DNA from: Ciceribacter sp. T2.26MG-112.2
Lineage (GTDB): Bacteria; Pseudomonadota; Alphaproteobacteria; Rhizobiales; Rhizobiaceae
NCBI RefSeq assembly: GCF_900492205.1
Contig: NZ_UEYQ01000002.1
Span: 248,001-312,000, forward strand
Length of the DNA stretch: 64,000 bases
Direction of reading: 5' to 3'
The notes under the pieces are model-generated. The model ran no database searches. It saw nothing but the letters and a program-made list of their open reading frames with translations, and was not told where the DNA came from. This document shows, in pieces, positions 53,483 through 63,671 of the stretch; position 1 is the stretch's first letter; each line of letters begins with the position of its first letter. The translations under genes were made by a program, and so were the position numbers.

Positions 53483-54391
53483 TTAACGTCCCCGCCCGCT
53501 GCGCAACGCCTCGGCGATGCCGACGAAGTCGCGGGCCGATTGCGGCAGGCTCGATCCTTTGCGCCAGACCATGCCCACCTGGACAACGGGCAGGGCGCCG
53601 GAGACGTCGCGGCTTTCGATGCGGTCGCCTTCCAGCGACCAGGGGCGATAGACGAGATCGGGAAGCAGCGCCACGCCGGCGCCGGTCGCCACCAGGCTGC
53701 GCACCGCTTCGACCGAGCGGGTGCGGAAGGCAACGTGCGGACGGGCGCCGAGGGCCGAAAGGAGCTTGCCGGTATTCTCCTCGATTTCGTCGACGGTGAG
53801 CATGATCAACGGTTCGCGGGCGATGTCGGCGACCGAGATGATGTCGGCGGAGACGAGCGGATGGCCCATGGGCAGCCACAGGCGATAGGGAGAGGTTTCC
53901 AGGATCTCGGCCTGCAGCGCCATGCGGTCACGCAGGTTGGAGATGACCATGACGGCCACGTCCAGTTCGCCGCCGATCAAAAGGTGCTCGAGATAGGAGC
54001 CGTTGTCCTCGATCGCCGAAACCTCGACGCCAGGGCAGGCACGGCGATAGCGGGCCAGCAGGTCCGACAGTACATAGCCGGCGACGAGCGAGGTGACGCC
54101 GATATTGAGCGTGCCGCCGGTGTTTTCCTGGGTCTCGGAAAAGGCGTTGCGGGCATCCGAGACGGTCGACAGGATCTTCGTGGCATGGCGCAGGAACTGA
54201 TGGCCGTTATGGGTGATCGACAGGCCGCGCGGATGGCGCTCGAACAGTTCGACGCCGAGATCACCCTCGAGTTCCTTGATCGCCTCGGTGACCGACGACT
54301 GCGAAATCGACAGGTTCTGCGCCGCGCGCGTGACGGAACCCTGCTCGGCGACGGCGATGAAATACTGCAACTGGCGAAGCGTGAAGGCCAT
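53483..54391 (-). CDS. LysR-family transcriptional regulator
   Basis: A 302-residue regulator with a winged helix at residues 1-60 (TLRQLQYFIAVAEQGSVTRA; SISQSSVTEAIKELEGDLGV), linker helix, and an effector domain of two lobes. It is in the same direction as the ydcSTUV-patD-like operon with a 286-base gap, and divergent from the EamA transporter gene with 167 bases between. Either could be its target; the divergent position is the more typical one for a LysR regulator. Confidence 0.9.
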   Translation of the reverse strand: MAFTLRQLQYFIAVAEQGSVTRAAQNLSISQSSVTEAIKELEGDLGVELFERHPRGLSITHNGHQFLRHATKILSTVSDARNAFSETQENTGGTLNIGVTSLVAGYVLSDLLARYRRACPGVEVSAIEDNGSYLEHLLIGGELDVAVMVISNLRDRMALQAEILETSPYRLWLPMGHPLVSADIISVADIAREPLIMLTVDEIEENTGKLLSALGARPHVAFRTRSVEAVRSLVATGAGVALLPDLVYRPWSLEGDRIESRDVSGALPVVQVGMVWRKGSSLPQSARDFVGIAEALRSGRGR

Positions 54392-54558
54392 GGCCGGTTA
54401 GAGCATGGCGGTGGGCGAAAGGGCAAGCGGCGCTGCCGACCACGATTGGACGCGGGAAGGCTGCTCAGGCGCCGCAAGGCAGCTGTGCAAAGTTTCAGAC
54501 TTTGCAAATGCCAAGAGACGTATACGATCGATTCGCTTCCTTTCCCTGCGAAGGAGCC

Positions 54559-55482
54559 ATGTCTGCTCCTTCCACGTCAGTCGGTTTCATGAAATCCACG
54601 CCGCTCGGCTATGCCTTCGCCATCATCGCCTTCACCATATTTTCGGTGCAGGACGCCGTGTCGAAGCATCTCGGCATGAACTATCCGCCGGTGCTGGTGG
54701 CAATGTTCCGCTATTGGGCGTTTGCCGCCTTTGCCATTCTTCTGGCGATGCGGGCGCGCGGCGGCTTGCGGGCAGCGGTCGCCACCAAGCGCCCCGTGTT
54801 GCAGATCGCGCGGGGGCTAATACTGGCGGCGCAGATCCCGATTGCCATTTCAGCCTTCGCCAAGGTCGGGCTTGCCCAGTCGCAGGCGATCTTTGCCGCC
54901 GGTCCGCTGATCGTCGCGCTTCTGTCGGTGCCGATCCTCGGCGAAAAGGTCGGATGGCGACGCTGGACGGCGATCGGCGTGGGCTTGTGCGGTGTTCTGC
55001 TGATCCTGTCGCCGAGCGGGGACCAGTTCAGCCCGCTGGTCATCTTGCCGATTGCAACGGCGGTGATGGGCGCTCTCTATGGCTTGATGACGCGGCTGGT
55101 GAGCCGTGTAGACGGTCCGATGACGAGTTTCTTCTATATCGGCACTGTCGGGGCGGTGGCGCTCTCGATTGCCGGGCCCTTCTTCTGGACAGAGATTTCC
55201 ACCGCGGACTGGAAGTGGATGATCCTGCTCTGCTGCACCGGCATTGCCGGGCATTATCTGCTGATCAAGGCCTATGACAATCTCGATGCCGTCGCCGTTC
55301 AGCCGATCACCTATCTGCAACTCGTGCTCGCCTCGGGTATCGCCGTCGTGGTCTTCGGCGAGGTGCTGAGGGTCAATATGGTGATCGGCGCGGCCATCGT
55401 CGTCGGCGCCGGCCTTTTTACCGTCTGGCGGGAGAATGTGCTGGCAAGGCGCAACGCGCTCAACGCATCCGTCGATCCGTGA
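54559..55482 (+). CDS. EamA/DMT-family transporter
   Basis: A 307-residue inner-membrane protein with ten predicted helices in two EamA repeats (first ends about 150, second 160-300). Sequence such as GYAFAIIAFTIFSVQDAVSK and AYDNLDAVAVQPITYLQLVL is typical of the drug/metabolite exporter group. Start at ATG 54559 just after GAAGGAG. It is divergent from lysR. The substrate is unknown; exporters of amino acids or metabolites are common in this group. Confidence 0.87.
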   Translation: MSAPSTSVGFMKSTPLGYAFAIIAFTIFSVQDAVSKHLGMNYPPVLVAMFRYWAFAAFAILLAMRARGGLRAAVATKRPVLQIARGLILAAQIPIAISAFAKVGLAQSQAIFAAGPLIVALLSVPILGEKVGWRRWTAIGVGLCGVLLILSPSGDQFSPLVILPIATAVMGALYGLMTRLVSRVDGPMTSFFYIGTVGAVALSIAGPFFWTEISTADWKWMILLCCTGIAGHYLLIKAYDNLDAVAVQPITYLQLVLASGIAVVVFGEVLRVNMVIGAAIVVGAGLFTVWRENVLARRNALNASVDP

Positions 55483-55679
55483 CACCGACTGCCGACCGCT
55501 GGCGTGTGGCGTGCATGCCGCTATCCGCGACCATTTTCGGGTGTATCGGCAAGGTACGTGTGCTTTCCATTGACGGGTTTGTTCCCGGCTTGTGAAAAGG
55601 ATCGGATCGATTCTTTAAACAATTTGGGGTTGCCGGGACGGCTGGCTTGGCCGTCGCGGTGTCTCCGGGAGACCTTTTC

Positions 55680-58600
55680 ATGAAGCCCGACCGTATTGCG
55701 CGTCGTACCCGTCTTTTGTCGACAAGTGCGATGGCACTGTGCCTTGCCGCTGGATTTTCCGGCGCGGCGCGTGCCGATTCCGTCTACTGGAACGGCGGCA
55801 CCAATGACTGGTTTCTCGACAGCAACTGGGTTTGGGACGGGCACACGCCCAATGCCGGCGACAGCGCCCGCATCGATTCGACCGGCGTTGTGATCGACGG
55901 AGCCGGCGCCCAAGTCGGCACGCTCTTCCTTGGTCTCGGCGGAGCAGCGGACCTGACGATAGAGGACGACCTGACGTCGGACTCGGTTTCACTGGGATGG
56001 AACAGCGGCTCGACGGGTTCGGCGACCATTACCGGAGCCGGCAATGACTGGGCCAATTCCGGGGCGATCTATGTCGGCAATGGCGGAGGCGGGGTCATCA
56101 GTATCCTGAACAGTGCGGCTGTCAGCACCGGGGAAATGAACATCGCGTCCGGCACGACATCGACCGGCACGGTGAACCTCCAGGACAATGCCAGCCTCAC
56201 CACCTCCGGCTTTCTCTATGTCGGCTTCGGCGGCGACGCCTCCAGCGGCGGCCACGGCTATCTCAACATCCTGTCCGGCTCCGCCGTGACGAGCGCCGAC
56301 GGCATCATCGCCAACGGCACCAATACGATCGGCGATGCCCTGGTCAGCGGGACCGGCTCGACCTGGACCACGACGGGTGGCCTCCTCGTCGGCGGCGGCG
56401 GGGTGGGTACGCTGGACGTGATCAATGAAAGCTATGTCCAAAGCGGCACCGCGACCATAGCCAATCTGGCCTCCGCCTCGGGCAGCAGCGTCAATGTCGA
56501 CGGCGTCGGCAGCGGATGGTTGGTGCTCGGCGATCTCTATCTCGGCGCGAGCGGCTCCGGCACTCTCAATGTCACGGATAATGCCAACGTCGACCTTGGC
56601 GCGGCCTATCTGGGTTACACCGCCGCCGGCAGCGGTGCGGCCGTCGTCGACCACGCGACCCTTTCCATCGCCGACCGCATCGGCATCGGCTACAACGGCA
56701 TCGGGTCGCTGGCGATCCGCAACGGCGCATTCGTGCGTTCTGATGGCGCGATTCTCGGCTGGAACGCGGCCTCGACCGGCACAGCCACTGTGACCGGCGC
56801 CCACAGCTTTTGGCACAATACCGGCACGCTCTACGTCGGCAATCTGGGCGACGGTTTCTTGACCATTGCCAGTAACGGAGACGTCTCGAGCACCGATGGT
56901 TATGTGGGCACCGAGGCCGGTTCCGACAGTGAGCTTCTGGTAACGGGCTCGGGGTCCAGCTGGTCTTTGAGCGGGGCCTTCATCGTCGGCCACAACAGTG
57001 GCGCGGAAGGGACGGTCACCATCGCCAACGGCGGCTACGTCGGCGGCACGCAGGGCATTCTCGGCGACCTCGCCGGCTCGGTGGGCACCATGACGGTGAC
57101 CGGTACGTGGTCGCAGTGGTTGGCGACGGGCAATCCCGCCGAGCTCTATTCCGGCGATCTGAATGTCGGTCGTCATGGGACGGGTTACCTTTCCGTTCTC
57201 AACGGCGGCTTGGTCTTCGGCAACCGCCTGCATATCGGCAATGAAGTCGGCTCGTCCGGCACGGTCATCGTCTCTGGCCCCGGCTCCACCGTGGAGTCGT
57301 ACGACCGCTTGTCGATCGGCATCGAGGGTGACGGCGAACTGACCGTCGCCAATGGTGCAACAGTAAGCGCCGATCGCATCGTCATCGCAGACGATGCAGG
57401 TTCCACCGGTATCCTCAACATCGGTGCGGCAGCCGGCGAATCTGCGGCCACCGCCGGCGTCATCGACACCGAGACGGTGACCTTCGGCGACGGCGACGGC
57501 GAGATCGTCTTCAACCACACGGCTAATGACTATGTCTTCGGAGCAGATGTGGCAGGCACCGGCACGCTGTCCTTCCTGTCCGGCATCACCGAACTGACAG
57601 GCGACTACTGGGCCTTCACCGGCGACCTGTCGATCGAGGGCGGGCTGGTATCGGTCAACGCCGAAAGGCTTTCGGTCGTGGCCAGCGTGCTCGACGGCGG
57701 AACGCTCGGCGGCACCGGCACGCTCGGCAATGTCGCGGTGGCGAGCGGCGGCACTGTCGCGCCGGGCAACTCCATCGGCACGATCAGCGTCGGCGACATT
57801 ACCTTTGCCTCCGGTTCGATCTATTCGGTCGAGGTCGACGATTTCGGCAACAGTGACCTGATCGATGCCTCCGGAACGGCCACCATCGACAGCGGCGCAA
57901 GCGTGACCGTCGGGCCGGAGAACGGCACCGACGACGGTTCGACCTACACGTTCGGCACCGTCTACACGATCCTCAGCGCCGCCGGCGGCGTGAACGGCAC
58001 TTTCGGTACGCTGACCGACAGCTTCGCCTTTCTCGACGGTCGGCTGACCTATGATGCCGACAATGTCTTCCTGACCCTGCTGCGCAACGACATCGCCTTT
58101 TCCAGCCTCGCCGAGACGCGCAACCAGGTCGCCGTCGGCACCGCGCTGGAATCGCTCGCCATCGGGGACCCGCTCTACGACGCTGTGGTGGGTCTGGGCG
58201 CCGCCGAGGTCCTTGGCGCCTTCGACGACCTGTCTGGCGACATCCACGCTTCGACCAAGGGCATGCTGGTCGACGACAGCCACTATGTGCGCGATGCGTT
58301 CAACGCCCGGCTGCTCGGCGACGCATCGCAAGGCCACGGTTTCTGGACCTCGGCCTTCGGCGCGTGGGCGCGCTCCGAAAACGACGGCAATGCCGGGTCG
58401 CTCGCCCATTCGACGGGGGGCTTTGCCGGCGGTGCGGACACCGTTCTCGCCGACGACTGGCGGATGGGTTTTGCCGGCGCCTACAGCCAGACGGCGTTCG
58501 ACGAGGCATCGCGCGGCGCCTCGGGCACGTCCGACAACGCTTCGCTCGGCCTCTACGGCGGTCGCTCCTTCGGTGCGCTCGACCTCAGGTTTGGCGCGGC

Positions 58601-59153
58601 CTATACCTGGCACCAGATTTCCACCGAACGCACGGTCGATGCCGGCAGCCTCGACGACCGCAACGAAGCGGATTACGACGCCCGCACCGCCCAGCTGTTC
58701 GGCGAGGCGAGCTATGACATCGACACCAGCCTCGGCACAATCTCGCCCTTTGCCGGTCTCGCCTATGTGCATCTGCGCTCCGACGGTTTTACCGAAACGG
58801 GCGGCGTGACGGCCGTCTCGGCGGCGGCGGACAGCTATGACACGACCTATGGCACGCTCGGACTGCGCGGCGAGGCGCCGCTCGCCCTTGGCGACACCAA
58901 GGCCGTGCTGCACGGTATGGTCGGCTGGCGCCACGATTTCGGCGACGGTCTTGCGGATACGCGACTGGCCTTTGCCGGCAGCGACAGCTTCACCATCTAC
59001 GGCGTGCCTTCGGCCCGCGACGTCGCGGTGATGGAAGCCGGGTTCTCTGTTCCCGTCAGCGAAAACGCGCTGCTCGGCCTGAGCTATGCGGGCCAGGCCG
59101 GCGAAGGCGAGTGGGAACAGCAGGTCAAGGGGCGCCTGGACGTTCGCTTCTGA
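55680..59153 (+). CDS. Autotransporter (type Va) with beta-solenoid passenger
   Basis: A 1157-residue protein. Signal peptide 1-33 (MKPDRIARRTRLLSTSAM ... AARA). Passenger residues 34-870 are a beta-solenoid with many weakly repeated units of about 45 residues (motifs LYVGNGGGGVISI, LLVGGGGVGTLDV, LYLGASGSGTLNV, LYVGNLGDGFLTI), each ending in a short beta turn. A segment GGTLGGTGTLGNVAVASGGT near residue 680 is the autotransporter-associated repeat. Residues 885-1157 form the outer-membrane beta barrel, ending in RLDVRF with the C-terminal Phe. No protease triad was seen, so an adhesin is likely. GGGAG lies ten bases before the ATG. It is convergent with arsA. Confidence 0.93.
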   Translation: MKPDRIARRTRLLSTSAMALCLAAGFSGAARADSVYWNGGTNDWFLDSNWVWDGHTPNAGDSARIDSTGVVIDGAGAQVGTLFLGLGGAADLTIEDDLTSDSVSLGWNSGSTGSATITGAGNDWANSGAIYVGNGGGGVISILNSAAVSTGEMNIASGTTSTGTVNLQDNASLTTSGFLYVGFGGDASSGGHGYLNILSGSAVTSADGIIANGTNTIGDALVSGTGSTWTTTGGLLVGGGGVGTLDVINESYVQSGTATIANLASASGSSVNVDGVGSGWLVLGDLYLGASGSGTLNVTDNANVDLGAAYLGYTAAGSGAAVVDHATLSIADRIGIGYNGIGSLAIRNGAFVRSDGAILGWNAASTGTATVTGAHSFWHNTGTLYVGNLGDGFLTIASNGDVSSTDGYVGTEAGSDSELLVTGSGSSWSLSGAFIVGHNSGAEGTVTIANGGYVGGTQGILGDLAGSVGTMTVTGTWSQWLATGNPAELYSGDLNVGRHGTGYLSVLNGGLVFGNRLHIGNEVGSSGTVIVSGPGSTVESYDRLSIGIEGDGELTVANGATVSADRIVIADDAGSTGILNIGAAAGESAATAGVIDTETVTFGDGDGEIVFNHTANDYVFGADVAGTGTLSFLSGITELTGDYWAFTGDLSIEGGLVSVNAERLSVVASVLDGGTLGGTGTLGNVAVASGGTVAPGNSIGTISVGDITFASGSIYSVEVDDFGNSDLIDASGTATIDSGASVTVGPENGTDDGSTYTFGTVYTILSAAGGVNGTFGTLTDSFAFLDGRLTYDADNVFLTLLRNDIAFSSLAETRNQVAVGTALESLAIGDPLYDAVVGLGAAEVLGAFDDLSGDIHASTKGMLVDDSHYVRDAFNARLLGDASQGHGFWTSAFGAWARSENDGNAGSLAHSTGGFAGGADTVLADDWRMGFAGAYSQTAFDEASRGASGTSDNASLGLYGGRSFGALDLRFGAAYTWHQISTERTVDAGSLDDRNEADYDARTAQLFGEASYDIDTSLGTISPFAGLAYVHLRSDGFTETGGVTAVSAAADSYDTTYGTLGLRGEAPLALGDTKAVLHGMVGWRHDFGDGLADTRLAFAGSDSFTIYGVPSARDVAVMEAGFSVPVSENALLGLSYAGQAGEGEWEQQVKGRLDVRF

Positions 59154-59222
59154 TCTGCAGGATGCCGGGCAAGGGTCGCTGCGGTGACCTTCGCCCCTCC
59201 TGTGCTCCAGAGGTCGCGCGCA

Positions 59223-60989
59223 TCACGCCGGATCGGCGATCTTGCGCAGTTCGGAAAGCCCAACCGGTGCGACCGAGCGGAAATCGAGACCGTAGACGCG
59301 GCGGGCGAAATCCCGCTTCACCCGCTCGATCTGGGCGGCCTCGCCCTTGATCCGGGCGCGCAAGAGCGGGTCGCGCGTGCCCGTGATCGCCATCGACTTG
59401 TTGACCACCCAGCCATAGGGCTCGATCTTGGCGCGGCGGAGATCGTCTTGCAACGCACCGGCCTCGGAGACCGGTGTGGTTTCCGGCAGGGTGACCAGAA
59501 GCACGCGGGTATAGGCCGGATCTTGCAGGCGCATCAGCGGCGTGATCATGCGGCCGGGGGCGGTTTCGTCGAGGTGCCGAGTCATCTGGCGGTGGTAGGC
59601 GCCGGTGGCGTCGAGCAGCAGCAGCGTATGGCCGGTCGGCGCCGTGTCGATGACGACGAAGCTGCTCCTTGCCTCGCCGACGACGCGGGAAAAGGCGTGG
59701 AAGACGGCGACTTCTTCGGTGCAGGGGGAGGCCAGGTCCTCGCGCAGCAGCGCCTTGCCGTCCTCGTCGAGATCGCGGCCCTTGGTCGTCATGATCTTCT
59801 CGATATAACGCTCCGTCTCTGCCTCCGGGTCGATGCGGTCGACGGTCAGGCCCGGCATGGCGTCCGAGCCGACGACGAAGGACAAGTGGGCCGCCGGATC
59901 GGTGGTCGTCAGGTGCACGGAATGGCCGCGGGCGGCCAGCCCGACCGCCACGGCGGCGGCCACCGTCGTCTTACCGACGCCGCCCTTGCCCAAGACCATC
60001 ACCAGGCCCCTGCCGCCCGCTGCGATGTCGTCGACCAGCGTCGAGAGACGCGGCAGGTCGGTAACGGCGGGCAGGGCGCCAGTGTCGGAACCGTCGAGAT
60101 CGTCGTTCGGGGCGAAGAGGGCGCGCAGGGCTTTGAGCCCGACCATGTCGAAGGATTTCAGCGGCACCTCGTCGCGCGGCAGCGAGGCGAGGGAGGCGGG
60201 CAGTTCGGCGAGTGCTGCCGTCTGCTCGGCAGCAAAGGCGGCCGCGACCGTGTCGCGTGGATCGGAGGGCGTGAAGCGGCCGTTGACCGCGAGCATCTGG
60301 TTGGAGAGGCCGAGTTCTGCGAGCTCTCCTGCGGTGCGTGCAGCCTCGCGGATCGCGCCGCGCTCGGCGCGGGTGACCAGCACGATGGTGGTGCGGGCCG
60401 GGTCTCCCAGGCAGTCGAGCGCCTCGCGGAAGCGATCTTCCTGCATCTTCAGGCCCGAATGCGGTCCAAGGCAGGAGGCGCCGCGCTCGTTGGCTTCGAG
60501 GAAACCGGTCCAGGCCTTGGGCAGGCTGAGGAGCCTGAGCGTGTGGCCGGTCGGCGCGGTGTCGAAGATGATGTGGTTGAATTGCGGATTGTCGTCGGCG
60601 AGCAGGCCGACGAACTCGTCGAAGGCGGCGATCTCGGTGGTGCAGGCGCCGGACAGCTGTTCGCGCACGGTCGCCTTGTCCTTGTCGGTGGCATCCGGCC
60701 CCATCTGGTCCAGCACACGGACGCGGTAGTCCTCGGCCGCCGTCTCCGGGTCGATGTTCATGGCGAAGAGGCCGGACACGCCCGGCACAGGAGTCGGATC
60801 GCTGCCGAGCGCCACGCCAAGCATCTCGTCGAGATTGGAGGCCGGGTCGGTGCTGACCAGCAGGACCTTCAGCCCTTTGTCGGCGAGCGCGATCGCGGTC
60901 GCGCAACTGATCGAGGTCTTGCCGACGCCGCCCTTGCCGGTGAAGAACAGGTGGCGGTTCGGTTTGCAAAGCAGCGTCATCGGTGTCAT
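59223..60989 (-). CDS. arsA: ArsA-type arsenite-transporting ATPase (two-domain)
   Basis: A 588-residue tandem ATPase. A1 has P-loop GKGGVGKT (18-25) and IFDTAPTGHTLRLL; A2 has GKGGVGKT (334-341) and VIDTAPTGHTLLLL. Cys116, Cys173 and Cys423 are near the three metalloid-binding cysteines of E. coli ArsA (113, 172, 422), and the two signature contexts GACTTEIAAFDEF and SPCTEEVAVFHAF are conserved. ArsA normally powers the ArsB efflux pump, but no arsB, arsD or arsR lies in the window. It is 84 bases after sitD on the same strand, so it may share the metal operon transcript. Confidence 0.92.
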   Translation of the reverse strand: MTPMTLLCKPNRHLFFTGKGGVGKTSISCATAIALADKGLKVLLVSTDPASNLDEMLGVALGSDPTPVPGVSGLFAMNIDPETAAEDYRVRVLDQMGPDATDKDKATVREQLSGACTTEIAAFDEFVGLLADDNPQFNHIIFDTAPTGHTLRLLSLPKAWTGFLEANERGASCLGPHSGLKMQEDRFREALDCLGDPARTTIVLVTRAERGAIREAARTAGELAELGLSNQMLAVNGRFTPSDPRDTVAAAFAAEQTAALAELPASLASLPRDEVPLKSFDMVGLKALRALFAPNDDLDGSDTGALPAVTDLPRLSTLVDDIAAGGRGLVMVLGKGGVGKTTVAAAVAVGLAARGHSVHLTTTDPAAHLSFVVGSDAMPGLTVDRIDPEAETERYIEKIMTTKGRDLDEDGKALLREDLASPCTEEVAVFHAFSRVVGEARSSFVVIDTAPTGHTLLLLDATGAYHRQMTRHLDETAPGRMITPLMRLQDPAYTRVLLVTLPETTPVSEAGALQDDLRRAKIEPYGWVVNKSMAITGTRDPLLRARIKGEAAQIERVKRDFARRVYGLDFRSVAPVGLSELRKIADPA

Positions 60990-61073
60990 CGGGCTTGGTC
61001 CTCGCTCGGGCGTGACGCTAACCCTAGACGGTCGCCAATGGAAGCGACTTGACCCAAAGCAAATCCTGCGCGG

Positions 61074-61934
61074 CTAGGCTTCGGTCTCCGACGCCGGATG
61101 CCTGCGCATGTCGCGGGCCTTCCACACGGTACGCAGGAAGGCGAGGATGAACATGGCCGTCATCAGCAGGACAATGGTCGGCGCCGGCGCGCTGTCGATC
61201 AGGAAGCTCAGATAGATGCCGAGTACGGTTGCTGTGACCGCGACGATGACGGCGGCGAGCAGCATGGTCTGGAACCGGCGGGTGATGAGGAAGGCGATGG
61301 CGCCGGGGGCGACCAGCATGGCGACCGACAGGATGATGCCGACGGCCTTCAGCGCGCCGACGACAGTCAGCGACAGCACGGCGAGCAGGCCGTAGTGTAA
61401 GAGCCTGACCGGCAGGCCGATGGCGCGGGTATGTTGCGGGTCGAAGGCGTGGGCGAGAAGATCCTTGCGCAGGATCACCAGGAAGGCGGTCGCGGCAAAG
61501 GCGATCAGGCCGGTCTCGACGAGATCGGAGGGCAGGATGCCGAGCATGTCGCCGAACAGGATATGGTCGAGGTGGACGTCGGACTCGACCTTGACGAACA
61601 ATACGAGGCCGAGGCCGAACATGCCGGAGAAGACGATGCCGAGCACCGTGTCCTCCTTGATGCGGCTGTTTTCCTTCACATAACCGGTGGCGAGCGCGCA
61701 GACCATGCCGGCGACGAAGGCGCCGACGGCAAAGGGCAGGCCGACCATATAGGCGATCACGACGCCCGGCAGCACGGCATGGGACACCGCGTCGCCCATC
61801 AGCGACCAGCCCTTGAGCACCAGAAAGCAGGAGAGCAGCGCCATCGGCACGGCGATCATCAGGGTGACGGCGAAGGCCGACTGCATGAAGGGAAGCTGGA
61901 ACGGGAGAAGCAGAAACGCGAGGGTGTCGTTCAT
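61074..61934 (-). CDS. sitD: Manganese/iron ABC transporter permease (SitD type)
   Basis: A 286-residue ABC-3 permease with eight or nine predicted helices (MALLSCFLVLKGWSLMGDAV; LMGDAVSHAVLPGVVIAYM). It begins at ATG 61934 overlapping the sitC stop (ATGA), so the two permeases are coupled. The paired ABC-3 permeases are typical of SitABCD rather than ZnuABC, which has one. Confidence 0.9.
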   Translation of the reverse strand: MNDTLAFLLLPFQLPFMQSAFAVTLMIAVPMALLSCFLVLKGWSLMGDAVSHAVLPGVVIAYMVGLPFAVGAFVAGMVCALATGYVKENSRIKEDTVLGIVFSGMFGLGLVLFVKVESDVHLDHILFGDMLGILPSDLVETGLIAFAATAFLVILRKDLLAHAFDPQHTRAIGLPVRLLHYGLLAVLSLTVVGALKAVGIILSVAMLVAPGAIAFLITRRFQTMLLAAVIVAVTATVLGIYLSFLIDSAPAPTIVLLMTAMFILAFLRTVWKARDMRRHPASETEA

Positions 61935-62791
61935 GGCGTCGGCTCCAGGGCTTGCGCCGCACGCCGGCGGGCGGCCAGCATGCCGTGCTTCGGGGCGAAG
62001 ACGAAGGCCATGAGGAAGAGTACGGTCTGTAGCACGACGATGACGCCGCCGGTCGCTCCGTCGAGGAAATAGCTCGCATAGGCGCCGACGAAACTCGTTC
62101 CGGCGCCGATGAGGAAGGCGAGCACGATCAGCCGCTGGAAGCGGTCGGTGAGCAGGTAGGCGGTCGCGCCTGGGGTTACCACCATGGCAACGACGAGGAA
62201 GGCGCCGACCGTCTGGAGGGCGGCGACCGTCGAGCCGGCGAGCAGGGTGAAGAAGACGATCTTCAGCAGGTCGGGCCGCAGGCCGATCGAACGGGCATGG
62301 TTCTCGTCGAAGAAGGCGACCATGAAGTCCTTCCACTTGACGGTCAGCACGACGAGGCTGACGCCGCCGATCAGCACGAGCTGCAGGGTGTCCGCCGGGG
62401 TGATGGCGAGAATATTGCCGAGCACGATGGTCTGGATGTTCACCGAGACCGGCGACAGCGACACCATGAACAGGCCAAGGCCGAAGAAGGAGGTGAAGAT
62501 CAGGCCGATGATCGCATCTTCCTTGAGGCGCGTGCGCTGGTTGAGGAAAAGCATGGCGGCGGCGGCGAGCCCCCCCGACAGGAAGGCGCCGAAGGCAAAG
62601 GGCAGGCCGAGCATGTAGGCGCCGGCGACGCCCGGGACGATAGCGTGCGAGAGCGCATCGCCGATCAGCGACCAGCCCTTGAGCATCAGATAGGCGGAGA
62701 GGAAGCCGCAGACTCCGCCGACGAGCGCACTCACCAGGATGGCGTTGCGCATATAGTCATAGGTGAAGGGTTCAAGCAGCAGGTTTGTCAT
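61931..62791 (-). CDS. sitC: Manganese/iron ABC transporter permease (SitC type)
   Basis: A 286-residue ABC-3 permease with the [20 protein letters not shown] motif. The ATG at 62791 overlaps the sitB end by 20 bases; other in-frame starts at 62797 are possible. The two permeases share about the same layout and motif, as expected for a heterodimeric channel. Confidence 0.88.
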   Translation of the reverse strand: MTNLLLEPFTYDYMRNAILVSALVGGVCGFLSAYLMLKGWSLIGDALSHAIVPGVAGAYMLGLPFAFGAFLSGGLAAAAMLFLNQRTRLKEDAIIGLIFTSFFGLGLFMVSLSPVSVNIQTIVLGNILAITPADTLQLVLIGGVSLVVLTVKWKDFMVAFFDENHARSIGLRPDLLKIVFFTLLAGSTVAALQTVGAFLVVAMVVTPGATAYLLTDRFQRLIVLAFLIGAGTSFVGAYASYFLDGATGGVIVVLQTVLFLMAFVFAPKHGMLAARRRAAQALEPTP

Positions 62792-63671
62792 CGGCATCTT
62801 CCGGGGCTTTTTCCGTCTGCGGCTTGCCGTAAATGACGAAGGGACGTTCGTCGTCGGTGATGACCTTGAGCTGGCGCGCATCGGCGTCGTCATGCAGGTC
62901 GGCGCCGCCGAGAACGAAGTGGCGGAGCGCCCCGCCGAAGGCGACCTTCAGGTTCTCCTCGGTGAAGGTTTCCGCGGTCGGACCGGACGCGATCACCGTG
63001 CCCTTGACGAAGATGGTGCGATCGCAGAATTCCGGCACGCTGCCGAGATTGTGGGTCGAGACCAGCATGACGCGGCCTTCGGCGCGCAGGTCCCGCATCA
63101 ATGCGACGATCTGTTCCTCGGTGTTGACGTCGACGCCAGTGAAGGGTTCGTCGAGCAGGATCACCTGTCCTTCCTGGGCCAGAGCGCGGGCGAGGAAGAC
63201 GCGCTTGCGCTGGCCGCCGGAAAGCTCGCCGATCTGTCGCTTGCGGAAATCGCTCATTCCGACCCGCGCCAGCGCATCGGCGACCATCTTGTGGTCGTTG
63301 CGCGAGGGAATGCGGAAGAAGTTCATGTGGCCGTAGCGGCCCATCATCACCACGTCCTCGACGAGGACCGGGAAATCCCAGTCGACCTCCTCGGCCTGGG
63401 GCACGTAGGCGATGAGGTTCTGGCGCAGTGCCTGATGCACGCTCATGCCGAGCACGCTGATCTCGCCCGCGGCGAGCGGCACGAAGCCCATGATCGCCTT
63501 GAACAGCGTCGACTTGCCGGCGCCATTGACGCCCACCAGGGCGGTGATCGTGCCCTTCGGGATCGAGAAGCTTGCGGCTTTAAGCGCGGTCAGGCCGTTG
63601 CGGTAGGTGACCGTCACGTTCTTGGCCGTCAGGCCCTCGGGCCGTGTTCTGGTGCTTGGCCCCATGATCAC
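62772..63671 (-). CDS. sitB: Manganese/iron ABC transporter ATP-binding protein (SitB type)
   Basis: A 299-residue ATPase: Walker [10 protein letters not shown], signature [15 protein letters not shown], Walker [13 protein letters not shown], switch [27 protein letters not shown] matches metal-type ABC ATPases. The GTG at 63671 overlaps the sitA stop (GTGA); ATG 63665 is the alternative. A C-terminal 50-residue tail (DADDKPAA end) is unlike most homologues but charged and flexible. Confidence 0.9.
   Translation of the reverse strand: MIMGPSTRTRPEGLTAKNVTVTYRNGLTALKAASFSIPKGTITALVGVNGAGKSTLFKAIMGFVPLAAGEISVLGMSVHQALRQNLIAYVPQAEEVDWDFPVLVEDVVMMGRYGHMNFFRIPSRNDHKMVADALARVGMSDFRKRQIGELSGGQRKRVFLARALAQEGQVILLDEPFTGVDVNTEEQIVALMRDLRAEGRVMLVSTHNLGSVPEFCDRTIFVKGTVIASGPTAETFTEENLKVAFGGALRHFVLGGADLHDDADARQLKVITDDERPFVIYGKPQTEKAPEDADDKPAA

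Noticed and set aside
55989-58934. Minus-strand open frame of 981 codons opposite the autotransporter
   Set aside because: It mirrors the biased codon positions of a highly repetitive, GC-rich gene. Its product is a low-complexity Arg/Ala/Asp/Gly-rich chain with no domain, and the plus-strand frame has signal peptide, repeats and barrel.
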